Positions 36,604 through 45,525 of a stretch of 49,053 nt of DNA are shown here, one piece after another. The translations under genes and the position numbers were made by a program. The stretch comes from Caulobacterales bacterium (lineage in GTDB: Bacteria; Pseudomonadota; Alphaproteobacteria; Caulobacterales; Caulobacteraceae). The stretch covers positions 1 through 49,053 of the forward strand of contig CANJID010000029.1 in NCBI GenBank assembly GCA_947474395.1. The letters are read 5' to 3'. A model generated the notes under the pieces. The model saw nothing but the letters and a program-made list of their open reading frames with translations, was not told the origin of the DNA and made no database searches. Position 1 is the first letter of the stretch, and every line of letters begins with the position of its first letter.

Positions 36604-38261
36604 TGCGCGCCCAGATCGCCACCATGTTCGCCGCCCTGGCCCTCTTCCTCCTGGCGCCGCTCACCGCCCCGGCCGCCGAGGTCAGCAGCGCGCGGATCAC
36701 GGCGGCCGCCTCCGAACCGCAGAACTGGTTGACCTATGGCGGGGCCTACAACAGCCAGCGCTACAGCGCCCTCACTCAGATCACCCCCGCCAACGTCGGC
36801 AAGCTGAAGTCGCAGTGGGTGCTGCAGGACAACGTTATCGGGGTCTGGCAATCCAATCCCCTGGTCATCGACGGCGTGATGTACGTCACCCAGCGGCCGA
36901 ACGACGTGATCGCGCTCGACGCCAAGACCGGCAAGGTCTTCTGGCAGTACCGCTATACGCCGTCGGCGGACGCCAAGGTCTGCTGCGGCTCCAACAACCG
37001 GGGCGTCGCCATGCTGGGCGACACCCTCTACATGGGCACGCTCGACGCCCACGTGGTGGCCATCGACGCCCGCACCGGGACCAGGCTGTGGGACAAGGCG
37101 CTCGCCGATCTCAACCTCGGCTATTCCATCACCATGGCGCCCCTGGTGGTGAAGGACGAGATTGTCGTCGGCCTCGGCGGCGGAGAGTTCGGCATCCGCG
37201 GCTTCATCACCGCCCTGGACGCCAGGACCGGCGCGGAGAAGTGGAAATTCTACACCATCCCCGGCCCCGGGGAGCCCGGCCATGACACCTGGCGCGAGAC
37301 CGATTGGCAGCACGGCGGCGGCTCGGCCTGGGTGACCGGCTCCTACGATCCCTCGCTCAACCTGATCTATTGGGGGATCGGCAATCCCGGCCCCGACTGG
37401 AACGCCGCCCAGCGGCCTGGCGACAACCTCTATTCCGACAGCGTGATCGCCCTCGACGCCGACACCGGCAAGCTGAAGTGGCACTACCAGTTCACGCCCA
37501 ACGACAACTACGACTACGACTCGGTGCAGGTCCCCGTGCTGGCCGACATCGCCTGGCAGGGGCGGCCCACCAAGGTGATGATGTGGGCCAACCGCAACGG
37601 CAACTTCTATGTGCTGGATCGGGCGACGGGGAAGTTCCTCTCAGGGACGCCCTTCGTGAAGGTCAACTGGATGTCCGGCTTCGATGCCAACGGGCGGCCG
37701 ATCCAGACGCCCCAGCCGACGGGCGCGGCCACCTATCCCGGCAACCAGGGCGGCACTAACTGGTTCCCCCCCGCCTTCAACCCCAAGACCGGGCTCTTCT
37801 ACGTCTCGGCCTGGGAGAACTACGGCACCATCTACCGCCGCGAACAGGCCACCTACGAGGCGGGCAAGGTGTTCGTCGGCGGCGGCGGCGCCGTTGTCGC
37901 GCCCGCCCCCGGCAGCCCGACGCCGGGCATCGGTCGCAAGAACCTGATCAACAACTGGACCTCGGAAACCGGCAACGGCGCCGCCGTCGCCATCGACCCC
38001 AAGACCGGCAAGCGGGCCTGGACCTTCCCCCAATACGACGTGACCGAGGCCGGGATGATGACCTCAGCCTCCGGCCTGGTCTTCACGGGCGGGCGCGAGG
38101 GCTATGTCTATGCGCTGGACGCCAAGACCGGCAAGGAGCTGTGGAAGGCCCACCTCGGCGGCCAGATCAACATGGCCCCGATCACCTATGCGGTGGACGG
38201 CAAACAGTTCGTCGCGGTGATCGCCGGGCGAACGCTCGTGAGCTTCGCGCTGGAGAACTGA
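36603..38261 (+). CDS. PQQ-dependent alcohol dehydrogenase, predicted lanthanide type
   Basis: A 552-residue periplasmic quinoprotein with signal peptide (ending APAA). Beta-propeller W-motifs recur (DAKTGKVFW, DARTGAEKWKF, DADTGKLKWHY). PQQ site features are the vicinal disulfide C127-C128, E195 in GGGEFGIRG, N261 in WGIGNPGPDWN, and D304 in NDNYDYDS with a further Asp at 306. The extra Asp two residues after the catalytic Asp is the marker of XoxF/PedH lanthanide enzymes. R331 in ANRNGNFYVLDR is the usual basic residue. It has no heme domain and is coupled to the upstream di-heme cytochrome. Confidence 0.92.
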   Translation: MRAQIATMFAALALFLLAPLTAPAAEVSSARITAAASEPQNWLTYGGAYNSQRYSALTQITPANVGKLKSQWVLQDNVIGVWQSNPLVIDGVMYVTQRPNDVIALDAKTGKVFWQYRYTPSADAKVCCGSNNRGVAMLGDTLYMGTLDAHVVAIDARTGTRLWDKALADLNLGYSITMAPLVVKDEIVVGLGGGEFGIRGFITALDARTGAEKWKFYTIPGPGEPGHDTWRETDWQHGGGSAWVTGSYDPSLNLIYWGIGNPGPDWNAAQRPGDNLYSDSVIALDADTGKLKWHYQFTPNDNYDYDSVQVPVLADIAWQGRPTKVMMWANRNGNFYVLDRATGKFLSGTPFVKVNWMSGFDANGRPIQTPQPTGAATYPGNQGGTNWFPPAFNPKTGLFYVSAWENYGTIYRREQATYEAGKVFVGGGGAVVAPAPGSPTPGIGRKNLINNWTSETGNGAAVAIDPKTGKRAWTFPQYDVTEAGMMTSASGLVFTGGREGYVYALDAKTGKELWKAHLGGQINMAPITYAVDGKQFVAVIAGRTLVSFALEN

Positions 38262-38549
38262 GCCATCCCCGCGACTGCGCCCTGAACAAAACCGAGCGGC
38301 GGCGCCGGGCCGTCACGCGCAATTCGCTTACCCGCCCGCGGCCCTTAAGGGCGGATAACAACCGGATTAACGCCGGATGACAACGCAGCCGCCTGCGGCG
38401 GAGTTTGGGCCGCCGTCCGTTTCATGCCCGGAGCCTTGATTTCACCTGCCGTTAATGCGGGCGTCAGTGCGCTCATGCGCGGGGTCGAGGCTCCGCAGCC
38501 GGAGGGCGGCCGCGACGCGCGGCAGTCCTGGGCAAAGGGGGGACTTGGT

Positions 38550-40766
38550 ATGAAGCCATGGAAAGCGGGCCTGGCGTGCGTCGGGGCCCTGGCGATGATC
38601 GTGGCGGGGGCGACGGCCCTGGCCGGTGCGCCGACAAAGTTCGGCGACATCGACGACGCGCGCATCCGCAACGCCGACAAGGAGCCGCAGAACTGGCTCG
38701 TCAACGGCGGCAACCAGAAGTCCTGGCGGTACTCGCAGCTCGACCAGATCAACGTCGCCAACGTCAAGGACCTGAAGCCCGCCTGGTCGCTCGAGTTCGA
38801 CACCTACCGCGGCCAGGAAGCGACCCCCATCGTGGTGGACGGCGTCGCCTACGTCTCCACCGCCTGGAGCAACGTCTACGCGGTCAACGCCAAGACCGGG
38901 GAGCAGCTTTGGAAGTGGGAGGCGAACAACGCGCCTGACTCCGGCGCCAATCCCTGCTGCGACGTCGTCAATCGGGGCGTCGCCGTCTACAAGGGCAAGG
39001 TCTTCGTCGGGACCATCGACGGCCGGCTGGTGGCGCTGGACGCCCGCACCGGCAAAGTGGCCTGGAGCGCCCAGACCCTGCCCAAGGACAGCTTCCTCTC
39101 CATCACCGGCGCCCCTCGGGTGGGCGACGGCGTGGTGGTGATCGGCAACTCCGGCGGCGACGTGGGCGGGCGCGGCTTCGTGTCCGGCTACAACGCAGAC
39201 ACCGGCAGGAAGCTGTGGAAGTTCTTCCTGACCCCCGGCGCGCCGGGGGTGAAGGACAACGAGGTCTCCGACGAGATCATGGAGAAGGTCGTGCAGCCGA
39301 CCTGGTTCGGGCCGCACAACGAATACCGCGGCGGCGCCACCGTCTGGGGCGGCATCGCCTTCGACGAGGAGCTGCATCAGTTCTACTTCGCCACCGGCAA
39401 CGGCTTCCCCTGGACCCGCTTCCTTCGCTCGGCGGGCAAGGGCGACAACCTGTTCCTGGCCTCGGTCGTGGCGCTCGATTCCAAGACCGGCCGCTACAAG
39501 TGGCACTACCAGGAGACCCCCGGCGAGGAGTGGGATTATTCGGCCACGGCGGACCTGACGCTGGCCGAGCTGCCCATCAAGGGCAAGATGACCAAGGTGG
39601 TGATGCACGCCCCCAAGTCCGGGGTCTTCTTCGTCATCGACCGCACGACCGGCAAGCTGGCCCAGGGCGCCGAGCTCGTGCCGGACCGGGCCTGGTTCGG
39701 GGGCTTCAATCCCGACGGGACGGTGATCGTCAACGACGCGGCCCACTTCGACGACAAGACCGCCGGCCGCTCGAACGGGTTCGCCCGCAACTGGAACCCG
39801 ATGAGCTACAATCCCAACACCAAGCTCCTGTACCTGCAGGCGAGCCAGGCGCCCGCGGGGGTGGGCAGCGTCTCCAAGCCGACCTTCGTCTGGCGCAAGC
39901 AAGGCCAGAACATCGGCACCTATGTCTTCGGCGAGGTCGCGCCCGAGGCGGAGCAGAAGATCCAGGCCGAGGCTCGGGCCCGGGCCCAGGCTCTGATGCC
40001 CGTGAAGGCCAGCCCGACGCCGCGGCGCTCCTACCTGATGGCCTGGGATCCGGTAAAGATGGCGCCCGTCTGGCAGACCGACGGCAACGGCGGCGGCACC
40101 CTTTCAACGGCTGGCGGCCTGATCTTCCAGGGCACGGGCCGCAACGTCATGGGCGTGCTCAACGCCTTCCGCGCCGACACCGGCCAGAAGATCTGGAGCT
40201 ACAACACCCCCAACGCCATCAGCACCGGCCCGGTCAGCTACATGATCGACGGCGAGCAATACATCTTGGTCCCCATGGGAGCCTCCCTGGGGATCATGGG
40301 CGGCGGCGCCGACACCCGCGCCCGCCAGAACGGCCGGCTGGTGGCTTTCAAGCTGAACGGCAGGGCCACCCTGCCCGCCGATCCGCCGATGGCCGGCCGA
40401 ATCCTCGCGCCGCCGGCTTCGGACACCTGGACCGACGCCCACCTCTTCGAGGGCAGTCAACTCTACGCCCTCTATTGCTCGCATTGTCACGGCGTGAGCG
40501 CCAACAACAACAACGTCGTCCCCGATCTGAAGCGCTCGCCCTACATGAACAACGCGGACGCCTGGAAGACCGTGGTCATCGACGGCGCCCTGACGAACAC
40601 GGGCATGATCTCCTGGTCCAAGTACCTCACGCAGGCCCAAGCGGAGACGATCCGTCACTTCGTCCAGAGCCAAGCCCGCAAGGCCCTGGCAGCCCCGGCC
40701 CGGCCCGCCGGCCCGCCGGGCGGCCAGTCGCTGACGCCGACAGAGGCGGCGACCCAGGGCCTCTAG
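38550..40766 (+). CDS. PQQ-dependent quinohemoprotein alcohol dehydrogenase (PQQ domain plus cytochrome c)
   Basis: About 738 residues from the ATG at 38550 (MKPWKAGLACVGALAMIVAG signal; upstream in-frame sequence is not signal-like). The propeller domain has C136-C137, D204 in GNSGGDVGGRGF where other family members have Glu, N284 in ATGNGFPWTR, and catalytic D329 in EEWDYSA. The position two residues later is Ser, so calcium rather than lanthanide is predicted. The C-terminal cytochrome c has CSHCH at 643-647 and M686 as a likely axial ligand. This is the type II alcohol dehydrogenase layout. Confidence 0.92.
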   Translation: MKPWKAGLACVGALAMIVAGATALAGAPTKFGDIDDARIRNADKEPQNWLVNGGNQKSWRYSQLDQINVANVKDLKPAWSLEFDTYRGQEATPIVVDGVAYVSTAWSNVYAVNAKTGEQLWKWEANNAPDSGANPCCDVVNRGVAVYKGKVFVGTIDGRLVALDARTGKVAWSAQTLPKDSFLSITGAPRVGDGVVVIGNSGGDVGGRGFVSGYNADTGRKLWKFFLTPGAPGVKDNEVSDEIMEKVVQPTWFGPHNEYRGGATVWGGIAFDEELHQFYFATGNGFPWTRFLRSAGKGDNLFLASVVALDSKTGRYKWHYQETPGEEWDYSATADLTLAELPIKGKMTKVVMHAPKSGVFFVIDRTTGKLAQGAELVPDRAWFGGFNPDGTVIVNDAAHFDDKTAGRSNGFARNWNPMSYNPNTKLLYLQASQAPAGVGSVSKPTFVWRKQGQNIGTYVFGEVAPEAEQKIQAEARARAQALMPVKASPTPRRSYLMAWDPVKMAPVWQTDGNGGGTLSTAGGLIFQGTGRNVMGVLNAFRADTGQKIWSYNTPNAISTGPVSYMIDGEQYILVPMGASLGIMGGGADTRARQNGRLVAFKLNGRATLPADPPMAGRILAPPASDTWTDAHLFEGSQLYALYCSHCHGVSANNNNVVPDLKRSPYMNNADAWKTVVIDGALTNTGMISWSKYLTQAQAETIRHFVQSQARKALAAPARPAGPPGGQSLTPTEAATQGL

Positions 40767-40774
40767 AAGCGCGC

Positions 40775-40799
40775 GCCCCCTCTCTTGTCGGGAGGGGGC
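40775..40799 (+). terminator. Terminator-like hairpin after the quinohemoprotein gene
   Basis: GCCCCCTC at 40775-40782 and GAGGGGGC at 40792-40799 form a perfect 8-bp stem beginning 9 bases past the stop. The following bases are TCGTCTTGCC, so the T-tract is weak. It may instead be a loose relative of the CTCTCCC-type palindromic repeat family seen elsewhere in the window. Confidence 0.45.
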
Positions 40800-40965
40800 T
40801 CGTCTTGCCAGACGAACGGGCGGGGATTGTCTATTCCCTCCGCCCCCGGGTGCGAAGAGCGCCGGGGCGCGGAATGGCGCGGCCAGCTGGGCGGGAACAA
40901 GACCGGTAGCCGCGTCCGTAGCCCGGCAAGGCGCCCCGGAAGCTGTCTGAGCGATTGAAGGAAAT

Positions 40966-41025
40966 TGGCGCGCCCGGAACGATTCGAACGTCCGACCCTC
41001 AGATTCGTAGTCTGAGATATGCTCT
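40966..41025 (-). other. 3' fragment of tRNA-Arg(ACG): attachment-site junction of the integrated element
   Basis: On the minus strand the sequence reads an intact anticodon arm (CTCAGACTACGAATCTGAG, anticodon ACG), then GGTCG, the T-arm GGACG-TTCGAAT-CGTTC, the acceptor strand CGGGCGC, G and CCA ending at 40966. The matching 5' half (GCGCCCG, D-arm) is absent to the right; only AGAGCA remains. A displaced tRNA 3' end next to an integrase gene is the classic junction left by a tyrosine recombinase. The intact tRNA should be at the far end of the element, to the right. The gap 40767-41215 holds nothing else I can support. Confidence 0.85.
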
Positions 41026-41215
41026 TTCTCACGATGTGCCAGCAGGCTTCAGGTGGTCTTCTCGTGCCACATAACAAACGGTTTTTGCTACTAATATTCG
41101 GCCGACCCTCAGTTTATTGGTTCCGCAACGGACCACGGTGTGCCAACATCCTGCTTCCTATGTGCTTCCGGATCAGCGGCTGGAAGCACCTCTCCACCAA
41201 AGGAAGCAGGATGCT

Positions 41216-42448
41216 ATGGCCACCGCAAAACTGACCAAGACGACCATCGCCAAGCTGACCTGCCCGCCGGATAAGGCCGAGGCGTACTTCTGGGACGAGG
41301 ATCAGCCCGGCTTTGGCCTGCGCGCGTTCAAGTCCGGAAAATCGGTGTGGGTCTGCCAGTACCGCAACCCCGAGGGGCGCACCCGGAAGATGACTTTGGG
41401 CGATGTGCGGACTGTGGATGTGGCGAGGGCCCGGCAAGAGGCCAGGGACCTGCTAGCTGAGGCGCAGTTGGGCGGCGACCCACAAGCCGACGCAAAGGCT
41501 CTCAGGCACGGTGACACGGTGAAGGATGTCGTTGACGACTACCTCGTCGCCAAGAAGGCGTCGCTGAAGCCCCGGTCCTACGTCGAGGTTGACCGCGCAC
41601 TGTCCCGCACCGCCAAGGCCCTGCACCCCCAGAAGATCGATAGGGTCACCCGTGCGGACATCACCGACCTACTGACCAAGGTGTCCCGGGATAGCGGGCC
41701 GATAGCCGCAAACCGCACCCGTGCAAACCTGTCGGGCCTTTGGACATGGGCGATCAAGTCCGGACGCACAGAGCCCGTGAACCCGGTCGCGGCGACCGTG
41801 GTGCCAACCAAGGAAAAGTCACGAGACCGGGTGCTGAGCGACGACGAGCTTCGTCTGATCTGGAAATGCACGGCTGGGGGGCACGACCACGACCTTATTG
41901 TCCGGCTGCTGATGCTGACCGGTGCGCGGCGCGACGAGATCGGCGCATTGGAGTGGCCGGAGATATCCACCCCATGCCCGGGCCAGACCCTCTGGACCCT
42001 GCCCCCCGCGCGAACCAAAAATGCCACGGGTCAAGAGCTCCCGCTTAGCCCACTTGCCGTGGCCCAGCTCCCCGCTAGGCGCGAGGGCAATTCCTACGTC
42101 TTCGGAGCGGCCAAGGCTCCGTTCTCGGGCTGGTCTAAGTGCAAGGCCCGGTTGGACGAGCGCATGGTCGCCGCCAAGATCGCCGCGTTCAAAGCGGCCT
42201 GCGGACGCGAACCGAACTCATCGGAGGCAAAGCTGGACGACTGGCGGCTGCACGACCTGCGCCGCACGTTCGCGACCTGGGCCAGCAATGCGGGCCACCC
42301 GCCACACATCGTGGAAGCGGTCCTGAACCATGTAAGCGGTTCAGCCAAACGCGGCGTTGCCGGAGTCTACAACCGGGCGACCTATCGGGAGCCGAAGGGC
42401 GAGCTCCTAAAGGCATGGGCCGAACATATTGCCTGTCTCGGAGCATAG
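41216..42448 (+). CDS. int: Tyrosine recombinase / phage-type integrase
   Basis: A 410-residue protein from the ATG at 41216 (ribosome site AAAGGAAGCAGG). The N-terminal arm-binding domain includes KLTCPPDKAEAYFWDEDQPG, GFGLRAFKSGKSVWVCQYRN and RTRKMTLGDVRTVDVARARQ, as in the P4-like integrases (DUF4102). Catalytic residues are R238 in TGARRDEI, H346 and R349 in LHDLRRTF, H372 in LNHVSG and Y385 in GVYNRATY. It lies about 190 bases from the tRNA-Arg fragment and reads away from it. Complete, so probably functional. Confidence 0.95.
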   Translation: MATAKLTKTTIAKLTCPPDKAEAYFWDEDQPGFGLRAFKSGKSVWVCQYRNPEGRTRKMTLGDVRTVDVARARQEARDLLAEAQLGGDPQADAKALRHGDTVKDVVDDYLVAKKASLKPRSYVEVDRALSRTAKALHPQKIDRVTRADITDLLTKVSRDSGPIAANRTRANLSGLWTWAIKSGRTEPVNPVAATVVPTKEKSRDRVLSDDELRLIWKCTAGGHDHDLIVRLLMLTGARRDEIGALEWPEISTPCPGQTLWTLPPARTKNATGQELPLSPLAVAQLPARREGNSYVFGAAKAPFSGWSKCKARLDERMVAAKIAAFKAACGREPNSSEAKLDDWRLHDLRRTFATWASNAGHPPHIVEAVLNHVSGSAKRGVAGVYNRATYREPKGELLKAWAEHIACLGA

Positions 42449-42699
42449 GTCGCCAGCTCGGCAAAAATAGCGCCGCCAAACCCACAATTTTTCTAAAGGG
42501 AACCTCGTCAGGAATTTTGGCGCAACAACCTGATCTAAATGAGGTTTTTATGAATAACATAGTAATAGCAAGCCAACTATATAGCGGCGCTTTAAACGCG
42601 TCCTAATAGTACTTGCAGCTCGAGCTCAGGCTCTACTATTTGAGAAGCTCTGGACCATTCTGATATTCGGATGGTCAGCTACTATAGGGCGCGAGAAAT
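42449..42699. other. AT-rich non-coding stretch between integrase and AlpA-like gene
   Basis: 251 bases with long AT-rich runs (near 42540-42610) in an otherwise GC-rich genome and no supported reading frame. It probably carries the promoter and operator of the alpA-primase operon and possibly recombination-directionality sites. I could not define a specific motif. Confidence 0.5.
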
Positions 42700-42930
42700 T
42701 TGTCTAACACACACCACGATTCAGAGGCGGATTGCACCTTCCGTGCCATCCTGAGCGCTAGTGATACTGCGCGCATGGTCAACATGAGCAGGAGCGGAAT
42801 CTATCGACGGCTCGCCGCTGGGGACTTTCCACAGCCCATCCGCCTGAGCCCTCGCCGCGTCGGGTTTCTCGTTGAGGACGTTCGGCGCTGGATTGACGAC
42901 CGCAAGGCTGGGCGAGGCGGCAATGGCTAA
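42700..42930 (+). CDS. AlpA-family helix-turn-helix regulator / excisionase
   Basis: A 76-residue protein with the MerR-like winged helix of AlpA proteins: ILSASDTARMVNMSRSGIYR, then RRLAAGDFPQPIRLSPRRVG and FLVEDVRRWIDDRKAGRGG. The only upstream start is TTG at 42700; the first ATG would remove the first helix. AlpA-type proteins control excision and replication of satellite elements such as P4. It overlaps the next gene by 8 bases. Confidence 0.85.
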   Translation: MSNTHHDSEADCTFRAILSASDTARMVNMSRSGIYRRLAAGDFPQPIRLSPRRVGFLVEDVRRWIDDRKAGRGGNG

Positions 42931-43174
42931 ATGGGAGAAGCCTTGCGATTCTGATGCCTGGCCCACCCAGCCAGCCGAGCCACGGTGCCGAATGTGCCTT
43001 CACGCCGCTGATGCGCGCGGCGAGTGGCTGCGCTTCGCAAGCGCCGTGGCGCAGGCCGAATTTGGGCTCGACCAAGCCCAGGCGCGGCGGCTCGCGCTTA
43101 TCCTCTTCGAGGGCCCCGAGACTTTAGGGGCCGAGCTTCACACGTGGTCGCGAAAGGGGCCCGTCACCCCATGA
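42923..43174 (+). CDS. Small element-encoded protein
   Basis: An 83-residue protein starting MAKWEKPCDSDAWPTQPAEP. It has Cys residues in the N-terminal half (CDSDAW, CRMCLH), which could bind a metal. The C-terminal half is helical (RFASAVAQAEFGLDQAQARR, ILFEGPETLGAELHTWS). No family recognised. It sits between alpA and the primase, with overlaps on both sides (8 and 4 bases), so it belongs to the same translationally coupled operon. Confidence 0.7.
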   Translation: MAKWEKPCDSDAWPTQPAEPRCRMCLHAADARGEWLRFASAVAQAEFGLDQAQARRLALILFEGPETLGAELHTWSRKGPVTP

Positions 43175-45525
43175 GCGCCGTCGACTACATCGCCGCAGGC
43201 CTCGCTCTCGTCGCAATCCCGGCGGGCAAGAAGGGGCCGACTGCCCCCGGCTGGAATAGGCCCGAGAACGCAATCACCTCTGCCAAGGAGGCGGCGGCTC
43301 TGACCCAAAACATCGGTCTTGCCCACGCATACTGCACGCCAACGCCCACGATGGCACTGGACGTGGACGACATCGAGCTCGCAACGCGTTGGCTACAGGA
43401 GCGCGGCGTTGATCTTGCTGCCCTGCTTGAAGCATCCGATGCCGTCCAGATCGTGTCGGGGCGTGCGGGTCGGGACAAGCTACTTTACCGCCTTCCCGCA
43501 GGTGTCCCGGCGCTACGGACGGTCCAGGTTAAGGCCCCTGGGTCGGGCGATATGGTCCTTGAGTTCCGATGCGCTGCGGCCAATGGGCTTACCGTTCAGG
43601 ACGTGCTCCCGCCTTCGATTCATCCGACGACGGGCAAACCCTACGCTTGGGGTGGTGCGGGTGACTGGCGGCGTATCCCTGAGATTCCGGGCGCACTGCT
43701 CGACGTTTGGACCGCGCATCTGAAAGCCGATCAACCGAGTTCGGCAGCCCATGCAACCAGCGCCGAAGCCTCAGTCGAAGTTGGCCCCGAAACTATCAGA
43801 GACTTGCGCAGCGCCCTGCTGTCCATGCGGGCCGATGACCGTGCCCTATGGGTCAAGGCGGGTATGGCGCTGAAGCCCCTCGGTGACGTCGGGCGAGGCC
43901 TCTGGCTCGATTGGTCCCTGACATCGAAAAAGTCGCAAGTTGACGATGGCCCGCTTGGACTTGCCCGCACCTGGGACACGTTCAATCCGACCGGGATCGA
44001 CTACCGCTTCGTCTTTGCGGAAGCGCAGCGACGCGGGTGGGATAACCCAGCAAAGACGATTCTGAAGATAGAGACGACTGCCGAAAACGAAGGTGGCTGG
44101 AAGATACCAGAGCCCCTCCCCCGTGAGCTTCGGACCGTCAAAACCCTCGACGTCGAATGCTTGCCGTCTGCGATTCGTGGCGCGGTGGTGGACATCGCCG
44201 AGCGCCTAACCTGCCCGCTTGATTATGTAGTCATCCCCCTTCTCGTCGGCGCGGGAGCCCTTGTCGGGAACCGCATCGGAATTCTGCCGAAAGAGCACGA
44301 CCCCACCTGGGAGGTATATCCGGCGTTCTGGGGTGGGATCATCGGCCCCCCTGGGTCCATGAAGACGCCCGCCCAGAACGAGGCGCTTAAGCCGCTCCGC
44401 CATATCGAGGAGCAGGAAAGCATCGGTTACGCGGCAGCGCTGGCCCGCTACCAAGTCGACAAGAAGCAGTTCGACAAGGACATAGCCGCTTTCAAAGCGG
44501 GCAAGGCGCAAGCCATTCCGGTCGAACCGGTTGAGCCCAGAAAGCCGCGACTGGTCGTTAACGACACCACCTATCAGGCGCTGGGCGAAATCCTCGCCGC
44601 GAACCCACGCGGGGTCCTGGTGCATGGCGACGAACTGTCTGGCCTGCTTCAAAGTCTCGACGCGCCTGGCCAAGAGGCGGCGCGTGGCTTCTACCTTTCA
44701 GGATGGGGCGGCAGCGGAAGCTATACGTTCGACCGTATCGGGCGGGGGAGTATTCGCCTCTCCAACTATTGCCTCTCGGTCCTGGGCGGGTTTCAGCCCG
44801 ATAAGGTCAAGGCGTACGTGCGCCAAGCCCAGAGCGGAAGCGCCCAGAATGACGGCCTCCTGCAGCGGTTCCAGCTTATCGTCTGGCCCGATCTGGATCG
44901 GGACTTTGCCCTGGTGGACCGCGCCCCGGATCAGGCCGCCCTTATGACGATGAACGCGGCGTTGTTGGGCCTGCGGGACCGACTTAACGGGGTGACGACG
45001 AACAAACTCGGGGCGCGCTTGGTGCACTTCGACGCCAAAGCCCAGACGCTCTTCAATCAGTGGTTCAAGTTGAACGAGCAGGCGATCCGACGGGGCGAGC
45101 TCGGCGCTTCCGAGCAGAGCCATTTCGCGAAGTTCCGAAGCCTGATCCCGGGGCTGGCGCTGCTTTTCCATCTGCTGGAGGGCCACGATGGGGCGGTATG
45201 CGAGCAATGCCTGGTATCGGCGATAGGCTTTGCGGGATACCTGAAGTCGCATGCCCGCCGCGTCTATGGCGCGGTCCACGGCTCGGATGGTTGCGTGCAT
45301 GCGTTGACGAGAAAACTGCGGGACGGAGACCTTGAGACGGGCTTCACGCTGCGGTCGGTTTACATAAAGTGTTGGAGCGATCTGACCGACAAGGACCGTG
45401 TCAGGAGCGCGCTCGACCAGCTCGCCGAGTTGGGATGGCTCAGGGAGTCGGTTTTGGAGACCGGAGGTCGAAAGACTACGTCCTACGAAATCAACCCAAG
45501 GATAGCGGGGGTGTTGGCCGCATAG
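43171..45525 (+). CDS. Prim-pol primase with DUF3987 helicase-like domain (element replication protein)
   Basis: A 784-residue protein. The N-terminal bifunctional primase-polymerase domain begins DYIAAGLALVAIPAGKKGPT, with metal ligands D64 and D66 in ALDVDD and the segment LLYRLPAG. A PriCT/D5-like linker follows (RSALLSMRADDRALWVKAGM, DYRFVFAEAQRRGWD). The C-terminal DUF3987 domain has a Walker-A-like GPPGSMKT at 392-399, VNDTTYQALGEILAANPRGV, and VHGDELSGLLQSLDAPGQEA. It probably primes and drives replication of the excised element. Its stop codon abuts an iteron-type repeat. Confidence 0.9.
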   Translation: MSAVDYIAAGLALVAIPAGKKGPTAPGWNRPENAITSAKEAAALTQNIGLAHAYCTPTPTMALDVDDIELATRWLQERGVDLAALLEASDAVQIVSGRAGRDKLLYRLPAGVPALRTVQVKAPGSGDMVLEFRCAAANGLTVQDVLPPSIHPTTGKPYAWGGAGDWRRIPEIPGALLDVWTAHLKADQPSSAAHATSAEASVEVGPETIRDLRSALLSMRADDRALWVKAGMALKPLGDVGRGLWLDWSLTSKKSQVDDGPLGLARTWDTFNPTGIDYRFVFAEAQRRGWDNPAKTILKIETTAENEGGWKIPEPLPRELRTVKTLDVECLPSAIRGAVVDIAERLTCPLDYVVIPLLVGAGALVGNRIGILPKEHDPTWEVYPAFWGGIIGPPGSMKTPAQNEALKPLRHIEEQESIGYAAALARYQVDKKQFDKDIAAFKAGKAQAIPVEPVEPRKPRLVVNDTTYQALGEILAANPRGVLVHGDELSGLLQSLDAPGQEAARGFYLSGWGGSGSYTFDRIGRGSIRLSNYCLSVLGGFQPDKVKAYVRQAQSGSAQNDGLLQRFQLIVWPDLDRDFALVDRAPDQAALMTMNAALLGLRDRLNGVTTNKLGARLVHFDAKAQTLFNQWFKLNEQAIRRGELGASEQSHFAKFRSLIPGLALLFHLLEGHDGAVCEQCLVSAIGFAGYLKSHARRVYGAVHGSDGCVHALTRKLRDGDLETGFTLRSVYIKCWSDLTDKDRVRSALDQLAELGWLRESVLETGGRKTTSYEINPRIAGVLAA

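Noticed and set aside
42679-42696. ACTATAGGGCG resembling a T7 promoter core
   Set aside because: Only the initiation part matches; the upstream recognition bases of a T7-type promoter are absent and no T7-like polymerase gene is visible.
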